From positions 16,420,213-16,484,212 of the forward strand of contig OZ234493.1 in assembly GCA_965153455.1 (NCBI GenBank): 64,000 nt of DNA. The letters are read 5' to 3'. Position 1 is the first letter of the stretch; the number at the start of each line of letters is the position of its first letter. Of the stretch, positions 36,201-47,300 are shown in pieces. The position numbers were made by a program, and so were the translations under genes. The notes beneath the pieces were generated by a model that was not told the origin of the DNA, did no database searches, and saw nothing but the letters and a program-made list of their open reading frames with translations. The DNA is from Sphagnum compactum. Taxonomy: Eukaryota; Bryophyta; Sphagnopsida; Sphagnales.

Positions 36201-38287
36201 TTTCCTGGTTTGATGTCAAGATGAACAATGGTTGGATCACATTTATGATGCAAATGTACCAATCCTCGAGCGACCCCTATAATGATGCATATTCGTTTGT
36301 CCCAATCCAAACGTTTATCTCCATCAAGCCATTTGTCAAGAGATGAATTTGAAATGTATTCATAGACCAACATGTGTTTTAAGCCTTTGATACAATAGCC
36401 CAAAAGATGAATCAAATTCATATGTCGAATTGATCCCAAGGTGTTCATTTCTGATACGAAAGATTTTTTTGCACCTTCATTATGTTCACCACTCCATTCC
36501 AAAACTTTAATCGCAATCGTAATGCCTTTCCAACAACTTTGATACACCTCACCATAGGCTCCTCTCCCCAAACTAGGTCCGAAATTCAATTCATCGTATG
36601 TAAAAGATCGAATACTCGAATTTAATGGCAACGATTCTATTATCGGTTGGTATTCATCGAACATCCATTTCAACCATTTTCGATCTTGTTCATCATTTGG
36701 TGTGAGATTATGAAGTTTATCGATCGCTTCCAATGCTGCTTGATATTTGTTTAAACTCCAATTCATGTGGGCATAAACTATTAAAGTGAATGCATTGTTT
36801 GGTTCAAGAACATGAGCCTTGTCAAGGTCCTCCAAGGCTCCTTGATAGTCATCCAGGTTCCTTTTAATAGCTCCACGATGTCGCAAAGTGAATGCGTTGT
36901 TTGGTTCAAGAACATGAGCCTTGTCAAGGTCCTCCAAGGCTCCTTTATAGTCATCCAACATCCTTTTGACCTCTCCACGAACACTCAAAGTCAATGCATT
37001 GTTTGGTTCAAGAACATGAGCCTTGTCAAGGTCCTCCAAGGCTCCTTGATAGTCATCCAACATCCTTTTGACATCTCCACGATGTCGCAAAGTGAATGCA
37101 TTGTTTGGTTCAAGAACATCAGCCTTGTCAAGGTCCTCCAAGGCTCCTTGATAGTCATCCAACAACCTTTTGACCTCTCCACGACTCCTCAAAGTGAATG
37201 CATCATTTGGTTCAAGAACATCAGCCTTGTCAAGGTCCTCCAAGGCTCCTTGATGGTCATGCAATATCCTTTTGACATCTCCACGAGCACTCAAAGTGAA
37301 TGCATTGTTTGGTTCAAGAACATGAGCCTTGTCAAGGTCCTCCAAGGCTCCTTGATAATCATGCAACATCCTTTTGACCTCTCCACGACTCTTCAAAGTG
37401 AATGCATTGTTTGGTTCAAGAACATGAGCCTTGTCAAGGTCCTCCAAGGTTCCTTGATAGTCATGCAACATCCTTTTGACCTCTCCACGAACACTCAAAG
37501 TGAATGCATTGTTTGGTTCAAGAACATGAGCCTTGTCAAGGTCCTCCAAGGCTCCTTGATAGTCATGCAACATCCTTTTGACCTCTCCACGACTCCTCAA
37601 AGTGAATGCATCATTTGGTTCAAGAACATCAACCCTGTCAAGGTCCTCCAAGGCTCCTTGATAGTCATGCAACATCCTTTTGACCTCTCCACGAACACTC
37701 AAAGTGAATGCATCGTTTGGTTCAAGAACATTAGCCTTGTCAAGGTCCTCCAAGGCTCCTTGATAGTCATCCAACATCCTTTTGACCTCTCCACGAGTGC
37801 TCAAAGTGAATGCATCATTTGGTTCAAGAACATGAACCTTGTCAAAGTCCTCCAAGGTTCCTTTATAGTCATCCAACATCGTTTTGACCTGTCCACGAAT
37901 CCTCAAAGTGAATGCATTGTTTGGTTCAAGAACATCAGCCTTGTCAAGGTCCTCCAAGGCTCCTTGATAGTCATCCAACTTCCTTTTGACCTCTCCACGA
38001 TGTCGCAAAGTGAATGCATCGTTTGGTTCAAGAACATTAGCCTTGTCAAGGTCCTCCAAGGCTCCTTGATAGTCATCCAACATCATTTTGACAATTCCAC
38101 GATTCCTCAAAGTGAATGCATCGTTTGGTTGAAGAACATCAGCCTTGTCAAGATCCTCCAAGGCTCCTTGATAGTCATCCAACATCCTTTTGACAATTCC
38201 ACGAATCCTCAAAGTGAATGCATCGTTTGGTTGAAGAACATCAGCCTTGTCAAGGTCCTCCAAGGCTCTTTGATAATCATCCAACAT
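33245..38287 (-). CDS. TPR-array protein kinase (receptor-like cytoplasmic type)
   Basis: Exons: 38,287-36,119; 35,718-35,407; 33,397-33,245, all joining in phase 0. They give about 877 residues from the first in-frame ATG. Residues 1 to about 500 are 34-residue TPR-like units (core YQGALEDLDKA-VLEPN-AFTL). A short divergent TPR segment and linker follow, and a kinase domain starts at about 559: glycine loop GRGAYGEV (~574), VAIK-type lysine in IAIK (594), HLDIKPGN (689, Leu replacing Arg of HRD, so non-RD), DFG (709) and APE (739). The C-terminal lobe ends about 40 residues before the stop. No signal peptide or membrane span is seen, so a cytoplasmic kinase with a protein-interaction scaffold is inferred. 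The true start is uncertain: upstream repeat copies are frameshifted, and nearly every repeat offers an internal Met. The last intron contains a CACTA element. The kinase motifs are intact. Confidence 0.8.
33744..35301. mobile_element. Non-autonomous CACTA (En/Spm-type) element in a kinase intron
   Basis: The left end is CACTAGTAGAAAAAGCG; the right end, read in reverse complement, is CACTAATAGAAATCTTG. The flanks carry TTT on both sides (33,741-33,743 and 35,302-35,304), matching the 3-bp target duplication of CACTA transposons. Subterminal words recur near both ends: TTTAGTCACAAA and AGTTGCAAAC on the left; TTTAGTCGCACA, TAGTCACACA and GGTTGCAAATGAC on the right. No transposase frame is present. 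The interior is AT-rich with a TAGG/AGGT-rich stretch. It lies wholly inside the last intron of the kinase gene. Confidence 0.82.
34680..34985 (+). repeat. TAGGTAGG-type simple-repeat stretch
   Basis: A dense, imperfect array of AGGT and TAGG words (such as TAGGTAGGTAGGTAATTAGG near 34,930) occupying the middle of the CACTA element. Related GGTTAGG, CCTAGG and ACCTA words occur from 34,080 and again at 56.5-56.9 kb and 59.4-59.8 kb. Confidence 0.75.
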
Positions 38288-38300
38288 CCTTTTGACCTTT
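36780..38300 (-). repeat. 102-bp coding repeat array (15 TPR-like units)
   Basis: Fifteen consecutive units of exactly 34 codons within exon 1 of the kinase gene. They differ at a few positions: D/N in LEPN(D/N), L(D/H)DYQ, and the AFTL(R/S)xRG junction. Nucleotide identity is very high, with blocks such as CAAGGTCCTCCAAGGCTCCT repeated unit after unit. Such homogeneity indicates recent expansion or gene conversion. The opposite strand is open through the whole array, a consequence of the repeat's codon pattern. Confidence 0.95.
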
Positions 38301-38870
38301 TCACGAACATTCAAAGTGAATGCATTGTTTGGTTGAAGAACATTAGCCTTGTCAAAGGTTGAAGAATATCAACCTTGTCAATGTTCTCCAAAGCTCCTTG
38401 ATAGTCATTTGACATCCCTTGTACATTTTCATGAGTCTTCAAAGGGATTGCCTTGTTTTGTTCAAGAACATCACCCTTGTCAGACTCCTCCAAAGCTCCT
38501 TGATAATCATCCAACATTCTTTTGACCTTTGCACGAATTCACAAAGTGAATGCATCGTTTGGTTCAAGAACATGAACCTTGTTAAGGTCCTTGAAAACTC
38601 TTTCATAATTGTTTAACACATGTTTGACATATTAATAAAAATCCCTAAAATATGTGCAATGCTTGGTTTAATAACATCATGTTTGTCAAAGTCTTCAAAA
38701 GTTTTTTCATCTTCCTTGAAGACCTTTTTTTTCATGTGCACAAGTTCTTAAACTTAATGCACTTTTGGTTCATTGAAGATAAACCTTGTCAAGGTCTTTC
38801 AAGGCTACTTGATAATCTTTCAACACCTTTTTTTCATATTTTCCACGTGTGTTATTTAATTGATTCCATT
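38301..38870 (-). pseudogene. Decayed, frameshifted TPR units upstream of the array
   Basis: Further 102-bp units continue past the open frame but lose it. At about 38,355 a unit is truncated by a deletion that shifts frame. 38,311-38,517 still reads DYQGALE..DKGDVLEQNKA in a different frame. By 38,600-38,870 only words such as CTTGTCAAGGTC and TCATTGAAG remain. Decay increases with distance from the intact array, so this looks like the worn 5' edge of a formerly longer coding array. Confidence 0.75.
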
Positions 38871-38953
38871 GTTTAATTCATGAATACTAGCCTTGTGAAC
38901 GTCTTCCATGGTTTTTTCATAAGCATTTCATTTGTCAAGAACATGAAATAATG

Positions 38954-38955
<2 letters not shown>

Positions 38956-38996
<41 letters not shown>
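38956..38996. repeat. (AT)n microsatellite
   Basis: About 20 uninterrupted AT dinucleotides, followed by AT-rich intergenic DNA. Confidence 0.95.
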
Positions 38997-38998
<2 letters not shown>

Positions 38999-40654
38999 TT
39001 GAACATGAAACAAAATAATTGCGATAGAAAGTTTTTTTTGGGGATATTCCACCAACCTATGTCACCTTACTTTCATATAGATTTGAAATGTAATCATTAC
39101 TTACACAATGATTAGCATACATAATTCTTATCATTGATGAGTATTCCACTTAGTTTAAAGAATGTGATTTGGTAATAAACATTTCATTACGTTATGCAAT
39201 TTGTTCAATTCAATAAATGTAGATAAAAGATGTGCGTCCAAATCAATATATATTTTTCCATTTCTTGATGGAGCTAAGGTGGCAAGCATCCCTAGGCAAA
39301 ATTTGATTTAACTAACAACATTATGTCAAGGAACTCTAAAAATTTGGAACCAATAGGCATAGGTGTAACAACCCTTTCACCCTAAACATATTTAAGAATC
39401 ACTTTTAAGCGAAGAATTTCCAAAAAAAGGAATTTGCAACAAAATAACATGTATGTAAAAACTTGTGTTGCGTTTTGGTGATTTTTGCCCAAAAAATTGA
39501 TTGATCATTATTTTGTATCATGTTTTACTATTGAAATTTCTCTTCCCATTCCCTTGTCATGCAACTTGAATGTTTACAAAATTGATTTGGTCGAAACATA
39601 ATGGACAAATGATAAATTACAAAGAACAAATTATTGAATCATTTAAAACATGCATTCATGTAGTTAGTTTTCATGTTGATATTCCATTTCAATGTGATTT
39701 GAATGACAAACTTGATCATTGTTGAACAATGTTGTTGCACAACTCCATCACGTGCATATTTACATGCATATGCACAAACCTTGGCAAACATTACTATTGT
39801 AGTACTCTATTTATGTGAAATCCATAACTTTTAATTGTTGCAAAACTATTTCGAGTAGCTAGCTAATGCGAGTCCCAATTTTGTTCAAATTAAACTCTTT
39901 AATATAATCCCGTTTGAAACCTAAAAATATCATATTCATGTTTTAGTTATTCACTCATTCCATTCATCACAACCTTCATACCTTTCACACCTTGATTAAG
40001 AACACAAACTTAACTTTGACGTTGCAAGACATATTGAGTTCAAGACGATAGAAGTTTGTGTGTGAAACACATACCTACAAGTTTTGAGAAATTGCAAAAG
40101 ATGTGATGTTCAAATGACCTTGATAGTTTTTGTTGTCTTTTAGCGTTGGTTGCTAGCCCAATCAAATGCATGTGAACACTATGGCAATCAAGAAAAACAC
40201 CAAGTTAACCCACCTTAATAGAAAATCATGGTAGATGAGTATTTGTGCAAATTTGAATCATTATACAATCGTTACTTGAGGTCAAATATTCATAACATTA
40301 CTAATGCGTTCAAGGACATGGAACCAAAGTTTTGGTGTTTGAGACCTACCAAGTTTGACATAAAAGACGTGATGATATGTGAAAAGCATTTGCACGTGGT
40401 GATTGGATGATGAACACTTCTCTTGTTGTTGCGTTGAGCCACAAAGCCGTATAAACATATGTGAAGAGATTGATGGCAATAGTGCAACAAGGGAACCAAC
40501 CTTGATAAAAGTTTGTAGCAAACTGGGGGATGCAAATTTGGGCCAAGGGAGAATTAGTCCATTGGATTCCTTGCACTTATGCCGGACTCGTGAACATCTT
40601 GGAAGGTGGTTCTGATTAGAGGTTGAGAGAAAGGATCCAAGTGGTCCTTCCAGG
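38997..40654. other. Intergenic, upstream of the TPR-kinase
   Basis: AT-rich to about 40.2 kb, then somewhat more GC. This is where the kinase promoter would be expected, but no original N-terminal exon was found. The 60-codon frame at 40,228-40,410 (+) has no recognisable domain. Confidence 0.4.
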
Positions 40655-43066
40655 ATGGTGCAAACCGTGTGCCATAATTTAGGCTGGTTAAAGTTTTCTG
40701 TGCTACCCGCTCAGAACTTTACTCCGGAATATGTTATTGCAGCTGGATGCTTTTCTGTCTTTTCTGTTGTCGTCTTGTGCTTTCACATTGCTCAAGATTG
40801 GAAGTCTTTAATAAAGCGACGCAGTCTGTGCGTGAGTACTAGACCTGCAACTTCCTGTGATCACTGATTTTTCTGGCTATAAGATAATGGATGCAAGTGG
40901 TCATTGATGGATTGCACCGTCCATGTGTCAGCAAAGAAAAGTGAGGCCGGTTAGCAATCCTCAGTCGGAACTTTCCTCTTGTATAGAGAATATCAACTCG
41001 TTGCTTTGTGTAGCTTTTTCTCCCCCTCATTACCTGCCGGGAAACATTGTTCATAATTTCATTTACCATAAAGTCATGGCACGTGCCCCATGTTGGTGCT
41101 TGGCCCCAAACTTGAGCATGTGTAAGTTTTAGACTTGAAAATTTTCCTGTGACCGGTGCTTTTCAGGCATTACAGAATTGATGGATTTGGTCATTGTTTG
41201 ATAATGCACAACCTGAGTCAGCAGATATAACTGGGGTTGTTAGAGCTGGAACTAGTGAAATTGTCATGGCTGAAATTCGCCATTTTGCTATGAATGAAAG
41301 TCCCAAGCAACATGGTCGAGGGAACTTTTTGAAAAAATCCTTAAAAAATTGTCACATTTTCAGGAAGAAGAGAGCTATGAAATAGCCAAAACAAACTAAA
41401 TTGAAGGATTTGGGCAGATTTCTAACTTTCTTCTTTTGAAATCCCCATATTTAGTTAATAGGTTCTATTGGTTTGCCAACATGTAATAAGATTGCCATAA
41501 TTTTTACTTCTTTATTTGTCTTGTAATCAGACCTGACTAAATCCTCTTGTGGCTGATTGCCTGTTTTGATGCGACATGAGAAAATTGAAAAAAAGGAACA
41601 GCGGCTGGACCCTCTGAATTGATCGTTTGTCAGCAAAGAAGACTTATTAGTGGAGGTAGGCCTGAGGGCTCAAAATGCAATCTAAATTTTCAGAGCGCCA
41701 CCTGGCATCATTTGAATGAGGCCTCTTAGTGACCATATTAAGCCCAAAAAATGTTAAATCTGAACTCAGACACCCTGATTTAGTCTAACCATGGGATATT
41801 TGTAATGTTTAGAAATAATTTAAATGGACTAGCTTGGGTTCACCCAAAGGCTCTCAAGTCACTGTGCCCTTGTTGGCTGATTGAATATCATTGAAACTAC
41901 TTAATTGCTGGATGGGAATTTGAAAAAGTTTCTTAGAGTCCACAATTTTTTTATAGAAACAATCAAGGCATTGAGGCTAGTGTTGCCCTGTTATTGGGGA
42001 ATTGTTTTTTGATAAATATGTTGGGTACTAATAAAGGGCACAATGACAGGCTATTGCAACCTACATGCCGGTTCTCACTTGCAGCAATATTTATTTTGTA
42101 AAAAAAAAAGGTGAGCTAGAGTTGCACAAGAAGTCCAAGACCATATAATTCATAGGGCTCTTGTGAAAATCCCCTCCGATCTCATTTGTATCATTGAATC
42201 CATCATAGACATGTCTGTGGACATCAGTTGCAGAAAGTGTCCAGGTGCTGAAGAAGACTTATGTATGCCAGTGATTTTGCAGCTGCTGCTGGCTTGTTTA
42301 ACCCCCCCCCCCCATGTAGTAGGCTAAGTAGTATTCAGTTTTCTAGGCAGCTTGGTCTACAACGTTAGAGAACAACAGTCTGTTAAGATCCTGTAAATAG
42401 TCCAACTGTTCCAAATTAGTACTGTTCTTTTTTCCAAGTCTCATGCTGTGACTAGCAATCGTTCAGTGTGTTTGTAGTTGCTGGAAACAACAGGCTATGT
42501 GAAATTTTCGAAGTCCTCACCTCTTCTTAATAGGTAATGAACTAGGTAATATTGCAGAGGAAGCCTGTAATATCATGATCCGCTCTGTCTGTGTCGACTC
42601 TCTCTAGTGACCCAAGCTGACAACGTTTAGGTTAGTGCTCCTAGGAATGGCTTAGCCATGTACAGGGTCCTAAACCCTAGAAGATGCTTATTGCATGATT
42701 AGATCGGGAATGCTTTGGCTTAGCCATGTACAGGGTCCTAAACCCTAGAAGATGCTTATTGCATGATTAGATCGGAAATGCTTGTCAGTGTATTTCTGTC
42801 ATCCTCAGCTGGTCTGTTTTGCTTTCATATGTTTGCTTTGGGGTTAGTCCCCTGATTTGTTTTGGGAAAGCCTTCTGACATGACTTTGTGCTCTGCAGAC
42901 GGACTTGATAGCTGCAGAGTTCAATGGAGGGCCACTGGATGGCGAATACTATCAGCATTCCTCCTTCACACCTCTTGAAGCAGGATTGGTACAGGAGGGA
43001 ACAAATTTTCTTATGGAAGAATACACATTTAGACTTTCTGTTCTCTATTTTAAGGACTTGGGTTAG
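40655..43066 (+). CDS. Candidate two-exon small membrane protein
   Basis: Exon-like segment 40,655-40,831 starts with ATG, contains one hydrophobic span (VIAAGCFSVFSVVVLCFHIA) followed by a basic stretch, and ends at a strong donor (TGC then GTGAGTAC) in phase 0. A second open segment, 42,899-43,066, begins after CTCTGCAG in phase 0 and encodes 55 residues (containing FNGGPLDGEYYQHSSFTPLE) to a TAG. Directly joined they give 114 residues. A third frame between them (41,221-41,382) could be an alternative exon but has no clear acceptor. I do not recognise the family. The join is an inference from phase and codon texture only; the segments may belong to different genes or none. Confidence 0.3.
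41711..41791 (+). repeat. Left arm of a 3.8-kb-spaced inverted repeat
   Basis: GAATGAGGCCTCTTAGTGAC, then CATATTAAGCCCAAAAAATG and onward to GAACTCAGACACCCTG, matches the reverse complement of 45,537-45,606 (roughly three bases in four). Both arms contain TTAGTGACC(A/G)TATTAAGCC. Confidence 0.65.
42649..42784 (+). repeat. Perfect-looking 68-bp tandem duplication with telobox words
   Basis: GGCTTAGCCATGTACAGGGT, then CCTAAACCCTAGAAGATGC and TTATTGCATGATTAGATCGG, occurs at 42,649 and again at 42,717. The copies are almost identical, so the event is recent. Each copy contains AAACCCTAG, the telobox sequence. It lies within the candidate intron 40,832-42,898. Confidence 0.9.
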
Positions 43067-43509
43067 TTAGATAAAAGTGTAGGTGACTTGCTGCCTTCTC
43101 GAATTGAAGGTCTTGTGCAAGATGGGTCAATAAAAGACGGCGTTAGGCCTACCTCCACTCCAGGTCCCAGAAGGGACCAACTAGTTGGCCCATTGAAGTG
43201 CTCCCCAAGTAAAGTGGCCCATTTGAGAACTTGCCTTTGACATACATACAATATACTAAGGCAACAGAAACGGTTTGGGTGAGCTGTTGAATCTTCATCA
43301 CATGCTCACTGGTCATGCCTGTAGTGGAGTTGGGCATACAATAGAGAAATCGGTAAATTCAGGGGGAGTTTCACAGGGTGTGTCATACCCTATTAATTTT
43401 TTCGCCTTGAGTTCCAGCGGTCCATAAAGTCCCCTGACTGTGGTCGGTTTTGGAAAAAGACGGGCTGGGAAGAGGGGTTGCCCACGTGGGTGCGCATTTA
43501 ACTGGCTTA

Positions 43510-43800
43510 AAATGGGGTGGACAGTCTTGGGGGTGGACAGTCCAAGACTGGGTTGAATAGGTGGACAGTCTAAGAAGTTGAAAATATCAACTTTTGGATT
43601 GGGGAGGGGAGGCGAGGGCGTTGGGGGAGGCATTTTTGGGATTTGGACGGTGGGTGAGGGGATTTGGGTGCGGTTTTTTCTTTCCTGAAGGATGCGTGGG
43701 TTAGGGGTTTAGGAGGGTCATTTTATTTTTATTTTAAGTTTTTTTCTTGGAGGGGGGGAGGGGGTGGGGTTCTAGGGGTCTTAATAGGTGGAGGTGGGAA
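43510..43800 (+). repeat. G-rich block with GGTGGACAGTC repeats
   Basis: GGTGGACAGTC occurs three times (about 43,516, 43,531 and 43,560). It is followed by a run of G-tracts to about 43,800 (GGGGAGGGG, TGGGGGAGG, GAGGGGGGGAGGGGG). The plus strand has several windows with four closely spaced G-runs, so G-quadruplex formation is plausible. The minus-strand Pro-rich frame over it (43,633-43,313) follows from the base composition. Confidence 0.6.
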
Positions 43801-43832
43801 AGGATCATTTCTAAAAGTAGCACTATTTGCAT

Positions 43833-44372
43833 TCAGAAACAGAGGTCAAGAGTGTGGTATTCAGATTGGTTGATATCTAGCATCAACCTGCACCAAAAGA
43901 ACTTTCTTTTTTGAGCATCAATGTTCCTCACAATCATGTTGCAACTTAATGTCGTTGCTCTCAATATTTGACATCCGCTGTTGATTTTCTGGTGTTGATT
44001 TAAGGCTTTCATGTTGTTAAGCTCCTGAGTCTCAAATTTGAAATGCACCTCATCAAAGTCTTCCTTCACAAAGGTCCCTTTTGCAGTGTCTTGCTCACAG
44101 ACCATTGCTATTAACTTGCTTTAGATCTCATTGAGCTCATAATTCTTTATATCTGAAGATTTTTGCATAACTAACATGTCTTCTGGCAATGCCATGATTT
44201 TTATATTAATTATGCTTCTCATGATATTGAATTGTTTAGTCGATTGTACAACTTCAATGTTTGCATTTGTGATAGCCTTTTTCTTCATGTCCACCATCAA
44301 GATTTCTATTAGATGTGAAATATGGGTGTCCAAGGTTTCTATATTGCAATGAAGAGCTATGACCTTCCACAA
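43833..44372 (-). pseudogene. Decayed reading frame, possible coiled-coil fragment
   Basis: Two open segments (44,372-44,121 and 44,105-43,833) lie in the same frame, separated by a TAA and 15 bp. Together they give about 180 codons with a single stop. The translation is rich in Lys, Glu, Asn, Ile and Met and could be partly helical. No domain is recognised. It could be a remnant of a mobile-element gag-like or cellular gene, or chance. Confidence 0.3.
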
Positions 44373-47300
44373 CTAAGCTTCATTTTGCTGTTGGAGTACA
44401 CTGCAGCTACATTGGGATATCTTTGCACTGCTTCGTTTTTGATATCAAAGTGGTCTTTCCATGACTGTGGGAGTCCTTCATGGTCACCACTTGTGCCAGT
44501 CAAACTTTAACATCCATGGATGTGGCACCTCCCAACCGGGGGTTCGGTGAAGCATACCAAGGATCCCAAGTACTATGGAAATCCTACCAAATAATCATTT
44601 CCCACACTGTTTGACACTTTCTTAATGGCACAATACATAGAGATTGAATCATTCAGGCTGCAAGACTTTTCAGATTACCAGCTTATAAAAAGCATATTGC
44701 TTTAGACTGTGGGTGGAAAATTTCGACCCATCTATTAGCAGATTGGGACAACCCATGTCTGTGTGTAAAGATTTGGAGGAGAAGATTTCTGAAGGGATCT
44801 GTCATGAGAAGAAGCTCTTGCAGTTTGACATAAGAGTAGTCAGAATGTGCTAGAATTTGGGATTCAACATATGCTGGAAAACCAAGGATAGGATTTTTCA
44901 AAATGTAGAATCATTTGAAAAATGACATAAATGGTATGCTGCAATCTCCCTTTATCCTCTCCCCTGAACAACTGCCTTTTCCTGCTTTGAGTTCCCAACT
45001 ATGCAAAAAAAACCTTATTTTCCTTGCAAGGTGTTGGAGGCAAAAATGGTAGACAGGGAAGATGCATTCAAGTCCCTTCCCCTCTTGCTCAAAAGAAAAG
45101 CCTTATTTTCTCTGCTAGGTCACAGATGCTAAAATGTACACATGGGAATTGCATTTTATTAGCATGGCCTTCTTCAAGAGCTTTCCCCTCTTCAGACATC
45201 ACACTTCGAAAAAATCTTTATTTTTCCTGAAAGGTGATCAAAACAAAAATGTACAAAAGGAAATTTCATTTTGTTCCCAGGGTCTTCACCAATTTTCCCC
45301 CGCTTCAGCTTCAATGCTGTGTAAAAACCCTTCCTTTCCCCTAAATGAAAAAAGAATAGGGAGTTTGCATTTCCCATTCAATTGCAAAGGGGATTCCTTG
45401 AGATTCTCAGATGTTCAAACAGAGGATCCCCCACAAGTTTCTTGTATTGGGTGACGCAGCACCCACACTGGTAGCATGGTAAGAACCCAAATTTTCATTT
45501 AAGTTGCTTCCGAATATTACAGGTGCACATGCTTAGGTTACAATAGGCTCTGTGAGATCAAATCTAAGATTTTTTGGGCTTAATACGGTCACTAATTGGC
45601 CTCGCTAAAAAAGGTGCAGGTATCAGTGGTAGGAGCTGGTTCACCCTGGCCGTGAGGTGTGTAAGATGAGGGCGGAGCCTGAGTCGCACTCACTGACCCT
45701 GACTTGACCCGCCCAAGAAAATGCCCTCCCCTTGTGAATTTTTTTTTAAGCAATTAAAATAACTTTTATCCTTTGCTTATCTTTCCGTATCAGCTTACAA
45801 GGGTCTGCTGTCCTGAAATCTTACAGGGTTCTTATGGGAACCATGACATTATGGCATACAACCCAGGCCATTGAAAATGATAAATCATTTCAGCTGAAAA
45901 ATCTTTATGCACCCGATGTCCTCTTCATAGGACTTCCTGGAGGGAGGTCCTGCCAACAAGGGCTATAAGGAAGTTCACCAATTCCATTGAGAAGAGGACT
46001 CTCCCCAATAGAAGAATACTTTCTAGAGTCATCTATTATGTCTGTTCTCTGTGACATACATCAGCAAGTGTTCAGTAAGCATTGGGTCATACTACAACAA
46101 TTTTATGGTTTGTATGCAGTTCTTTTCAAAAATAATTTTGATTTGGTGAAGTGGTAAATTTTTGTTGAAAAATCACATTTTACACCTTAAAACATGTTAA
46201 AATTTCCAAGATTTTCTCAAAGAAATATAGTAAAATTGGTTTTGTTGGAATTGTCAACACACATTTGGATTGTTGATGATACTTTATTATTGATTTTGCA
46301 ACACAAAGGTTTCAGTTTTTTATCAAAGGTTATGAGTATTTCCCTCCAAATATTATCAACTGTGTATTACTCTTTCCTTGGCAACATCTACTATTAGTAC
46401 CTTCACATTCTTGACAAAATATTTGTAGACTTGGCCAGATTTCATATAATGTCAACATTTCCTGTAGTTTTGTCTTATCAACACATCCATAAATGTAGTA
46501 CATCACATTTTCAACAAACTTCAGTCATGCTTGGGAATGCAAGTAAATCTCTGAGGCAAGTCCTGTAAAATATATCTAGTTGATCAAAATTATTTGATCA
46601 ACTAGATGTACAAATCAAATTGAAATCATGTTGACATTGTAGACTCACACTAATACTATATTGCCAATGAACTAGAGAACAAGAATTTCATTGGATCAAC
46701 AAAGTAGCCTATCTAAATTTTTAAACTTTTTTTTTGGTAACCTAGGTCGGCTAGTAGGTGCCATAAAGCAATAATCAGCCACCACTAGTGCAAACCCTAA
46801 GCCACGGCCACTCACTTCTATCAATAAGAAAATGATAAAAGAATCTCTTTTATGCTTACTGACTACTGTAGGAACACATTAGGCAGAATTTTTTGGAATC
46901 CACACCTTTTTCCACACGTGGCAAATTTGTACACTTCTAAAACATTGATCCAATAACTCATCATAACAATCAATTTGGTATTCTCATTAGTAGATCGAAA
47001 CTAGATAATTAGCCTTTAGTATTATATGATTACAAGATTGAACAATATTAAAAAAATTCAGTTATTAAACTTTTTAGGAACCGTTTAATTGTTAGTGTGA
47101 AACAAACCCAAAGAAACCCAACAAGAATGAACATGGCCATAACCTTGTGATTCAATTGCAACTTCATTGCAACTATTACCTTTTATCTATTAACAACTAC
47201 TTAGCTAACTACTTATTTTTAATTATTGTCTAATTATCAACTTGACTTAACTTATTAATTAATTCATCTTATATGACACCTAAGCTAAGTTTTGTTGAGG

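Noticed and set aside
36812-38362. A 516-codon plus-strand reading frame across the TPR array
   Set aside because: It is the antisense of a perfectly periodic 102-bp coding repeat, so one open unit makes all units open. Its translation is a repetitive Leu/Val/Ser/Phe string with no known fold, and the minus strand encodes TPRs followed by a kinase.
43313-43633. Minus-strand Pro-rich 106-codon frame
   Set aside because: It lies over the G-rich block with triplicated GGTGGACAGTC. The Pro and Thr content follows from C-rich codons, and no domain or splice partner is visible.
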